NCBI GenBank assembly: GCA_005801485.1
Contig: SYDM01000046.1
Span: 1 to 7,024 of the forward strand
DNA from: Rickettsiales bacterium
GTDB taxonomy: Bacteria > Pseudomonadota > Alphaproteobacteria > Pelagibacterales > Pelagibacteraceae
Length of the DNA: 7,024 nt
Direction: 5' to 3'
Below the pieces are notes generated by a model that saw nothing but the letters and a program-made list of their open reading frames with translations, had not been told where the DNA came from and did not search any database. Shown here in pieces: positions 1 through 5,740 of this stretch; position 1 is the stretch's first letter; each line of letters starts with the position of its first letter. A program made the position numbers and the translations under genes.

Positions 1-1186
1 AAAAATATTTGATGCTTCTAACAAAATAGTTCTACCAGGTATTATTGATACTCAGGTTCATTTTAGAGAGCCCGGTTCAACAGATAGAGAAGATTTGGAA
101 AGCGGAAGCAGAGCAGCAGTATTAGGAGGTGTTACAGCAGTCTTTGAAATGCCAAATACCAATCCAACTACGTCCAACCTAGTTGAGTTTGATAAAAAAT
201 TAAATCTAGCAGAAAATAGAATGCATTGTAATTACGCTTTTTATTTTGGTGCTACTCCAGAAAATGTAGATCAACTTGCAAAACTCAAAGGATTAAAAGG
301 TTGTTGCGGTGTTAAACTTTTTGCAGGTTCCTCAACTGGCAATCTATTAGTTGCAAAAGAAGATGATATTGAAAAAGTAATTTCTAATAGTGATAGAGTC
401 GTTTCAATTCATTCAGAAGATGAAGAAATTATAAATTTAAGAAAAAAATTTATTAAAGAGGGAGATGTTCATTCTCATCCAGAATGGAGAAACAGTGAAT
501 GTGCTATGTCTTCAACAAGAAGGGTAGTTAAAATAGCTGAACGATATAATAAAAAAATTCACGTTTTACATGTCACCACTAAAGAAGAGGTTGATTTTTT
601 AGCGATGCATAAAAAAAATGTTTCGTTTGAAATAACCCCGCAACACTTAACTTTATATGCACCAGATTGTTATGATAAACTTGGAACACTGGCCCAAATG
701 AATCCACCGATTAGAAAGAAAGAACATTACGATAGACTATGGACTGCAGTTAAAAATTCTATCGTTGATGTATTAGGTTCAGATCACGCCCCTCACTCAC
801 AAGAAGACAAAAATAAAAAATATCCAGCATCACCATCGGGTATGCCTGGCGTTCAAACTATTTTACCCATTATGCTCAATCATATTAACAATGAAAAATT
901 GAGCTTAGACCAATTAATTAAATTTATGTGTGAAAATCCTTGTAAAATTTTTGGTATTAAAAATAAGGGTTATATTAAAGAAGGATTTGACGGTGATTTA
1001 ACAATCGTTGATATGAATAAAAAACAAATCATTAAAAATGAAATGATGGCTAGTAAATGTGGCTGGACACCATTTCATGATATGACCGTTAAAGGCTTTC
1101 CTATCGCAACCATCATAAATGGTAAAATTGTTATGGATAATGGAAAAGTGGTTGAAGAGGGATCAGGACAACCTTTAGAGTTTTAA
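1..1186 (+). CDS. pyrC: Dihydroorotase, alphaproteobacterial Gln-variant type (5' end missing)
   Basis: Cyclic amidohydrolase that interconverts N-carbamoyl-aspartate and dihydroorotate, the third step of pyrimidine synthesis in the cytoplasm. The reading frame is open from base 2 to the TAA at 1184-1186, giving 394 visible residues; roughly 50 N-terminal residues probably lie upstream. A TTG at 95 is an internal Leu codon, because conserved family sequence (LPGIIDTQVHFREPG, visible residues 11-25) precedes it. Family landmarks seen: EMPNTNP (49-55), GVKLF with the candidate carbamylated Lys105, SIHSED (His137), HVLH (187-190), and LGSDHAPH with catalytic Asp261. The usual DxHxH metal motif reads D16-T-Q18-V-H20, so the first His is Gln. 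From memory, this substitution typifies an alphaproteobacterial dihydroorotase-like subfamily. A related amidohydrolase role (allantoinase or hydantoinase) is less likely. The last 12 bases overlap the convergent prpE. Confidence 0.9.
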   Translation, partial: KIFDASNKIVLPGIIDTQVHFREPGSTDREDLESGSRAAVLGGVTAVFEMPNTNPTTSNLVEFDKKLNLAENRMHCNYAFYFGATPENVDQLAKLKGLKGCCGVKLFAGSSTGNLLVAKEDDIEKVISNSDRVVSIHSEDEEIINLRKKFIKEGDVHSHPEWRNSECAMSSTRRVVKIAERYNKKIHVLHVTTKEEVDFLAMHKKNVSFEITPQHLTLYAPDCYDKLGTLAQMNPPIRKKEHYDRLWTAVKNSIVDVLGSDHAPHSQEDKNKKYPASPSGMPGVQTILPIMLNHINNEKLSLDQLIKFMCENPCKIFGIKNKGYIKEGFDGDLTIVDMNKKQIIKNEMMASKCGWTPFHDMTVKGFPIATIINGKIVMDNGKVVEEGSGQPLEF

Positions 1187-3073
1187 AATATTATTATCAA
1201 TTAAATCTTTTTTGATCTCATCTAATATAGTTGGATCATCTATTGTAGGCGGCATCTTATAAGGTTCATTGTCAGCAATTTTTCGGACCGTTCCTCTTAA
1301 AATTTTTCCCGATCTTGTCTTTGGAAGTCTTTTGACCACTATTGCAATTTTAAAAGAGGCAACTGGACCAACTTTCTCTCTAACCATTTCTACACATTCT
1401 GAGATAATATTTTTTTTATCTTTAGTTACACCAGTTTTTAGTGAAACTAACCCAATAGGAACTTGCCCTTTTAATTTATCTGCTATCCCTATAACCGCAC
1501 ACTCCGCAACATCTTTATGTTCTGCTAAAACTTCTTCAATTGATCCTGTCGATAATCTGTGACCTGCTACATTTATAATGTCGTCTGTTCGAGACATAAT
1601 CCAAACATAACCATCTTCATCGATATGACCCGCATCATAAGTTTGATAATAACCAGGATAATTGCTCATATAATTTTCTTTATATCTTTCATTAGCTTTC
1701 CATAATGTTGGAAAGGTTCCGGGTGGCAGAGGCAGCTTGATTACAATATCTCCCATTTTTCCTGGTTCTAATTCTTTACCTTCTTTATTTAAAACTTTTA
1801 AATTATAACCAGGCACAGGTTTAAACGCCGAACCATATTTAACAGGAAAAGATTCAATTCCAGTACAATTTCCAGAAATGGCCCAACTAGTTTCGGTTTG
1901 CCACCAATGATCTAATACAGGAACCTTTAATAATTTTTCTGCCCACTTGATGGTATCAGGATCTGCTCGTTCACCAGCTAAGTATAGATATTTAAAACTA
2001 CTAAGATCATATTTTTTAAAAAATTTACCATTAGGATCTTCTTTTTTAATAGCTCTAATTGCCGTTGGTGCTGTGAAAAGAGATTTAACTTTATGTTCAG
2101 ATACTACTCTCCAAAAGGCACCAGCATCTGGTGTACCTACAGGTTTACCCTCATAAAGAATAGTTGTGCATCCATAAAATAATGGACCATAGACAATGTA
2201 TGAATGTCCAACGACCCAACCAATATCACTCGCCGACCACCAGATATCATTTTGTTTCATGCCGTAAACATTTTTCATAGTCCATTTTAATGCAACGATG
2301 TGCCCAGCAATATCTCTAACAATTCCTTTGGGTTGCCCTGTTGTTCCTGACGTATAGAGTATATAAGCGTAATCACTGCCTCTCATTTTTTCACATTCAG
2401 CAGGTTTGGCATCTTTTAAAATTTCTTTCCAGTCCACATCTATTTTAGAATCTAAATTCGCTTTAAAATCTTTTCTTTGAAAAATAATACATCGTTCTGG
2501 TTTATGTTTTGCAATTTCAATAGCTTTATTAAGTAAGGGTTTATATTCAACCGTTCGCCCAGGTTCATAACCACATGATGCGGAAATAACAATTTTGGCT
2601 TTAGAGTCATCAATCCTACTTGCTAATTCATGTGAAGCAAAACCTCCAAACACAACTGAATGTATTGCGCCAATTCTGGCACAAGCTAACATGGCTATGA
2701 CTGCTTCTGGTATCATAGGCATGTAAATAATTACTCGATCACCTTTGATAATTCCTTGATTTTTTAAAGCACCTGCAAAGAGCGCCACTTTTTCTTTAAG
2801 CTCTCTAAAAGTATAAGTTGCTTTAGAGTTAGTGACAGGACTATCCCAAATTAAAGCATTTTTTTCTCCTAAGCCATTATCGACATGAAAATCTAAAGCA
2901 TTATAACAAGTATTTGTTTTACCATCCTCAAACCATTTATAAAAAGGAGGGTTGTCAGTATTTAAGATTTTTGTAGGTTTTGAGTACCAAAAAATATTAT
3001 GAGAAATTTTTTTCCAAAATTCTTCTTTATTTTTGATAGAAAGATTATAAATTTCTTTATAATTTTCTGACAT
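1175..3073 (-). CDS. prpE: Propionyl-CoA synthetase (PrpE; acyl-CoA synthetase, AMP-forming)
   Basis: Activates propionate with ATP and CoA to propionyl-CoA through a propionyl-AMP intermediate; cytoplasmic. The 632 residues match the usual PrpE/ACSS3 length (about 630). Adenylate-forming motifs run in the expected order: P-loop YTSGTTGQPKG (240-250), KPVGTPDAGAFW (310-321), HWWQTET (389-395), YQTYDAG (476-482), hinge SRTDDIINVAGHR (494-506), and PKTRSGKILRG (584-594). Lys590 in the last motif is the catalytic lysine, which in PrpE homologues is inactivated by acetylation. The KPVGTPDAG block and the DHWWQTETSW context favour PrpE/ACSS3 over canonical acetyl-CoA synthetase (Acs), though overlap with acetate cannot be excluded. 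The ATG at 3073-3071 has a weak GGGA about 8 bases upstream. No prpBCD genes adjoin, so it stands alone here. The 3' end overlaps the dihydroorotase gene by 12 bp. Confidence 0.92.
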   Translation of the reverse strand: MSENYKEIYNLSIKNKEEFWKKISHNIFWYSKPTKILNTDNPPFYKWFEDGKTNTCYNALDFHVDNGLGEKNALIWDSPVTNSKATYTFRELKEKVALFAGALKNQGIIKGDRVIIYMPMIPEAVIAMLACARIGAIHSVVFGGFASHELASRIDDSKAKIVISASCGYEPGRTVEYKPLLNKAIEIAKHKPERCIIFQRKDFKANLDSKIDVDWKEILKDAKPAECEKMRGSDYAYILYTSGTTGQPKGIVRDIAGHIVALKWTMKNVYGMKQNDIWWSASDIGWVVGHSYIVYGPLFYGCTTILYEGKPVGTPDAGAFWRVVSEHKVKSLFTAPTAIRAIKKEDPNGKFFKKYDLSSFKYLYLAGERADPDTIKWAEKLLKVPVLDHWWQTETSWAISGNCTGIESFPVKYGSAFKPVPGYNLKVLNKEGKELEPGKMGDIVIKLPLPPGTFPTLWKANERYKENYMSNYPGYYQTYDAGHIDEDGYVWIMSRTDDIINVAGHRLSTGSIEEVLAEHKDVAECAVIGIADKLKGQVPIGLVSLKTGVTKDKKNIISECVEMVREKVGPVASFKIAIVVKRLPKTRSGKILRGTVRKIADNEPYKMPPTIDDPTILDEIKKDLIDNNILKL

Positions 3074-3195
3074 TATTAAATCCCAACATATAATTCTCTA
3101 TTATTTCAATTAACAACAAATGAGAGAAAAAATCTAATAAATTAATATCGAAATCAAATGAGAATTTTAGACTTTTTAAAATTTTACTCTTTAAT

Positions 3196-3224
3196 TTGTC
3201 GCAAGTTTAAATCCTTGCTCTAAT
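3196..3224 (+). promoter_or_regulatory. Putative sigma-70 promoter of the ferredoxin operon
   Basis: A TTGTCG box (3196-3201; 4/6 to TTGACA) is followed by a 17-bp spacer and TCTAAT (3219-3224; 5/6 to TATAAT). Transcription would start near 3231, about 19 bases before the ferredoxin ATG. In DNA this A/T-rich, partial matches occur by chance; the ideal spacing and the position just upstream of the first operon gene are the only support. An alternative weaker pair (TTGCTC 3215-3220, TATATT 3237-3242) would give a nearly leaderless mRNA. I saw no equally good promoter for the divergent prpE in the same intergenic region. Confidence 0.4.
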
Positions 3225-3249
3225 TTATTTAATACTTATATTCAGCTTA

Positions 3250-3570
3250 ATGCCAAAAATCACATATATTTCATATGCAGGAAAAAAAAATACAGTAGAA
3301 GTTGCTGTAGGACTTACTGTTATGGAAGGAGCTATACAAAATAATGTTGAGGGCATTGATGCTGATTGCGGTGGCTCTATGGCATGTGCAACTTGCCATG
3401 TTTATGTTCCAGAAAATTGGTTAAATAAATTAGAAGTAGCTAAAGATGTTGAGCAAGATATGATTGACATGGCTTATGAACCAAAAAAAAATAGTAGATT
3501 AAGTTGTCAAATTATAGTGACCAATGAACTTGATGGGCTAGAAGTAATCACGCCTTCAAAACAAACTTAA
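3250..3570 (+). CDS. [2Fe-2S] ferredoxin, adrenodoxin/putidaredoxin type
   Basis: Small soluble one-electron carrier of 106 residues, the normal length for this family. The four cluster ligands are Cys40, Cys46, Cys49 and Cys86, giving C-x5-C-x2-C-x36-C, the same spacing as adrenodoxin and bacterial Isc/P450-type ferredoxins. CGGSMACATCHVYV (40-53) is the cluster loop, and the acidic stretch after it (E62, D66, E68, D70) corresponds to the partner-docking helix of the family. The ATG at 3250 is the only usual start codon before an in-frame stop at 3208-3210; no Shine-Dalgarno is visible. The stop codon overlaps the reductase start in TAATG, so translation of the two is probably coupled and the reductase is the likely electron donor. 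The final acceptor (a P450, Fe-S or haem biosynthesis, or another oxygenase) is not encoded in this window. It is distinct from plant-type ferredoxins. Confidence 0.93.
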   Translation: MPKITYISYAGKKNTVEVAVGLTVMEGAIQNNVEGIDADCGGSMACATCHVYVPENWLNKLEVAKDVEQDMIDMAYEPKKNSRLSCQIIVTNELDGLEVITPSKQT

Positions 3571-4586
3571 TGATAAAAACTGATGCAATTATAATTGGAG
3601 CAGGCCCAACAGGTTTGTTTGCCGTTCATCAGCTTGGCATTATTGGTCTTCAATGTGAGGTGATTGATAATTTAGATAAAGCAGGCGGTCAATGCATTGA
3701 ACTTTATCCAGATAAACCCATTTATGATATTCCTGGAATACCAGAATGCACAGGAGAAAAATTAACAAAAAATTTATTAAAACAAATTAAACCATTTGAA
3801 ACTAATTTTCATTTAAATCAAAGAGTTGAAGAAATAAAACAAGAAAACAATTCTTGGATAGTAAAAACAAATACAGGAAATCTTTTTCTTGCACCTAATA
3901 TTATAATTGCAGGGGGCGTAGGTTCTTTTGAACCAAGAAAATTATCCTTAAAAGAAGCAGAAAAATTTGAAGGCAAACAAATATTTTATTCAGTAGCTAA
4001 TAAAGACTTATTTAAGAATAAAAAAATATCTATATTTGGTGGAGGTGACTCAGCATTAGATTGGGCATTAGAGCTTTCTAAATCAAATGAAATTACTTTA
4101 ATTCATAGGAGAAATGACTTTAGAGGGGCTGCGCACACTTTAAGCGAAGTTAAGAAGAGAGAAAAAGAAGGTAAAATAATAATAAAAACGCCTTATAGTT
4201 TAAAATCAATAGAAGGTGATCAAATCCTAAATGGAATTGAAATTGAACATGAGGAAGGCAAGATAGAAAAAATCAAAACAGATTACATTTTAAGTTTTTT
4301 CGGCCTTATAATGAAATTAGGCCCTATTGCTGATTGGGGATTAAATATAAGCAATAAAACTATTCCCGTTGATACCGAAGGTTTTCAAACAAATAAAAAA
4401 GGAATATTTGCAATAGGAGACATCTGTACTTACCCTGGTAAATTAAAACTTATTTTATCAGGTTTTCATGAAGCTGCCTTAGCTGCAAGGGCCTGTTTTA
4501 AAAGAGCAAGACCTAATGAGACTTATAGATTTGAATTTACTACTGGTTCAAAATCTATTCATGAGAGATTAGGTGTAAAAAAGTGA
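3570..4586 (+). CDS. Ferredoxin--NADP+ reductase, thioredoxin-reductase-like type
   Basis: FAD-containing reductase that passes electrons between NADPH and ferredoxin; cytoplasmic. The 338 residues have two dinucleotide-binding domains: GAGPTG (10-15) with GGQC (39-42) for FAD, and GGGDSA (157-162) with HRR (179-181), the latter a typical NADPH 2'-phosphate contact. The C-terminal FAD block is FAIGDICTYPGKLKL (280-294). The CxxC redox pair of true thioredoxin reductase is absent: GGGDSALDWA stands where CxxC would lie. This places it in the YumC-like FNR family rather than TrxB. The ATG at 3570 overlaps the ferredoxin stop by one base (TAATG), with no separate Shine-Dalgarno, so translation likely depends on the upstream gene. 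The 3' end overlaps the GST gene by four bases. Pairing with the adjacent ferredoxin is inferred from this arrangement. Confidence 0.92.
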   Translation: MIKTDAIIIGAGPTGLFAVHQLGIIGLQCEVIDNLDKAGGQCIELYPDKPIYDIPGIPECTGEKLTKNLLKQIKPFETNFHLNQRVEEIKQENNSWIVKTNTGNLFLAPNIIIAGGVGSFEPRKLSLKEAEKFEGKQIFYSVANKDLFKNKKISIFGGGDSALDWALELSKSNEITLIHRRNDFRGAAHTLSEVKKREKEGKIIIKTPYSLKSIEGDQILNGIEIEHEEGKIEKIKTDYILSFFGLIMKLGPIADWGLNISNKTIPVDTEGFQTNKKGIFAIGDICTYPGKLKLILSGFHEAALAARACFKRARPNETYRFEFTTGSKSIHERLGVKK

Positions 4587-5209
4587 TCGAGGTTTTTACC
4601 GCAGACACACCTAATGGAAAAAAAATTTCTATTATGCTTGAGGAAATAAAATACGATTATAAAATAATTAAAATAAATATTTCTAAAAACGAACAATTTG
4701 AACCAGAGTTTAAGAAAATAAGCCCCTTTAGCAAAATACCTGTAATTAAAGATCATAAAAATAATGTTACTGTTTTTGAGTCTGGTGCAATTTTAATTTA
4801 TTTAGCCGAACAAAGTGGAAAGTTTTATGATCAAGACAAAAAGACAATTATCAATCAATGGTTAATAGGCCAAGTTGCCTATATTGGCCCTATGCTTGGT
4901 CAGCATCATCAGTTCCATCATTACAATCCTGGAAAAAGTCAATTTGGCGAGGAAAGATATTTTAAAATTTGTACTAGAATTTATGAAGAATTAGATGAAA
5001 GATTAGCCCAGAGTGATTATTTAGCCGGTAACTTTTACTCCATAGCTGATATCGCAACTTTTCCTTGGATCGCAAGACATGAATGGCACGATATTGGTTT
5101 AAAGAATTATAAAAATTTAACTCGTTGGTATCAACTTATTGGAAAAAGAGAAGCTGTTCAAAAGGGGTATGACCTATTACAAAAAGGTGAGAAAATTCCT
5201 GTTGTTTAA
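4583..5209 (+). CDS. yfcG: Glutathione S-transferase family protein, YfcG/Ure2p-like (nu class)
   Basis: A 208-residue GST-fold protein. The N-terminal thioredoxin-like domain (about 1-80) carries TPNGKK (9-14), whose Thr9 and Asn11 match the glutathione-contacting residues of E. coli YfcG, plus cis-Pro motif IPV (52-54) and ESGAI (66-70). The helical C-terminal domain contains GPMLGQHHQFHHY (102-114), a YfcG-type signature, and the SIAD N-capping box (153-156). YfcG-type proteins bind glutathione and act mainly as disulfide-bond oxidoreductases rather than conjugating xenobiotics; that activity here is inferred from the family. The start is GTG at 4583 in a GTGA overlap with the reductase stop, with an AGGTG Shine-Dalgarno-like stretch at 4571-4575, seven bases upstream. 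It is the last gene of the ferredoxin-reductase operon. Its stop shares a TTAA palindrome with the stop of convergent dksA. The symbol denotes family similarity, not proven orthology. Confidence 0.9.
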   Translation: MIEVFTADTPNGKKISIMLEEIKYDYKIIKINISKNEQFEPEFKKISPFSKIPVIKDHKNNVTVFESGAILIYLAEQSGKFYDQDKKTIINQWLIGQVAYIGPMLGQHHQFHHYNPGKSQFGEERYFKICTRIYEELDERLAQSDYLAGNFYSIADIATFPWIARHEWHDIGLKNYKNLTRWYQLIGKREAVQKGYDLLQKGEKIPVV

Positions 5210-5664
5210 TCTTCTATAAAAATCTTTTCATCTCGCTCATGTCTTTCTTGGGCCTCGATAGAAAGAGTAGCAATTGGTCTTGCCATAAGTCTTTTTAATC
5301 CTATAGGCTCAGATGTTTCCTCACAATAGCCATAAGCATCAGATTTAATTCTAAGTAAAGCTGCATCAATTTTTTCAATAAGTTTTCTACTTCTTGCCAA
5401 TGCTTTCACTTCAACTGATTTATCTGTGAATGAAGAAGCTTGATCGACCATGTCAGCCGATGAAATATTATCGTCTGAAGAATTTAGAAAATTAGTTAAA
5501 GAATTAGATTTAATAATATCTTTTTTCCACTTTAATAACTCTTCGGTAAAGAACTCTTTGTGTTTAGCACACATATATTTTTCTTTATCATTTGGGATAT
5601 AAAATTTTTGTTTAGTTTTTTTTGAGACTTTTGCTAAAGGCTTTACTATAGGTTTTTTTGGCAT
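5206..5664 (-). CDS. dksA: RNA polymerase-binding transcription factor DksA (single-cysteine alphaproteobacterial type)
   Basis: Binds the RNA polymerase secondary channel and, with ppGpp, retunes rRNA and amino-acid promoters. It has 152 residues, close to E. coli DksA (151). A basic, Lys-rich N-terminus (1-20) precedes a coiled-coil hairpin (about 34-110) whose tip reads DMVDQAS, keeping Asp71, Asp74 and Ala76, the functional tip residues of E. coli DksA at the same numbering. The C-terminal globular part YGYCEETSEPIGLKRL (111-126) and ARPIATLSIEAQERHE (128-143) retains only Cys114 of the four zinc ligands; the positions matching Cys117, 135 and 138 are Thr, Ser and Ala. This single-Cys form is known in alphaproteobacteria, so it is probably functional rather than decayed. 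ATG at 5664-5662 has no Shine-Dalgarno and follows a strong promoter by 15 bases. It runs convergent to the GST gene with a 4-bp overlap. Confidence 0.93.
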   Translation of the reverse strand: MPKKPIVKPLAKVSKKTKQKFYIPNDKEKYMCAKHKEFFTEELLKWKKDIIKSNSLTNFLNSSDDNISSADMVDQASSFTDKSVEVKALARSRKLIEKIDAALLRIKSDAYGYCEETSEPIGLKRLMARPIATLSIEAQERHERDEKIFIED

Positions 5665-5679
5665 ATTTAAAAAAAATGG

Positions 5680-5707
5680 AGTATATGTTTCAAATTACAA
5701 GTGTCAA
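5680..5707 (-). promoter_or_regulatory. dksA: Near-consensus sigma-70 promoter for dksA
   Basis: Read on the minus strand, a perfect TTGACA (5707-5702), a 16-bp spacer and TATACT (5685-5680; 5/6 to TATAAT) lie just upstream of dksA. Only 15 bases separate the -10 box from the ATG, so transcription starting 6-8 bases downstream would leave a leader of about 7-9 nt, too short for a normal Shine-Dalgarno, and none is present. This is the best promoter match in the window. No comparably good promoter is apparent for the divergent glycosyltransferase gene in the same 76-bp gap. Confidence 0.65.
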
Positions 5708-5740
5708 TAGACTTTAAATTGTATTAATTAGATTAAAATA

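Noticed and set aside
95..97. TTG as the start of the dihydroorotase
   Set aside because: The same frame is open to base 2 and encodes the conserved metal-binding motif upstream of it, so this is an internal Leu codon.
1269..1562. Plus-strand ORF of 97 codons inside prpE
   Set aside because: It lies wholly antisense to the conserved C-terminal PrpE coding sequence and encodes nothing recognisable; it is a shadow frame.
1947..2156. Plus-strand ORF of 69 codons inside prpE
   Set aside because: Antisense shadow of conserved PrpE sequence, with no family resemblance or start signal.
3163..3183. Inverted repeat AATTTTA / TAAAATT around a 7-base loop between prpE and the ferredoxin gene
   Set aside because: The stem is all A/T and weak, is not followed by a convincing terminator context, and lies between divergent starts where no terminator is needed; it is probably chance in A/T-rich DNA.
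3570..4586. Annotation as thioredoxin reductase (TrxB)
   Set aside because: The redox-active CxxC is missing and the gene is fused by overlap to a ferredoxin gene, which fits the TrxR-like ferredoxin-NADP+ reductase family.
4559..4756. Minus-strand ORF of 65 codons across the reductase/GST junction
   Set aside because: It overlaps two well-supported genes on the other strand and has a biased, aromatic-rich composition typical of reversed A/T-rich coding DNA.
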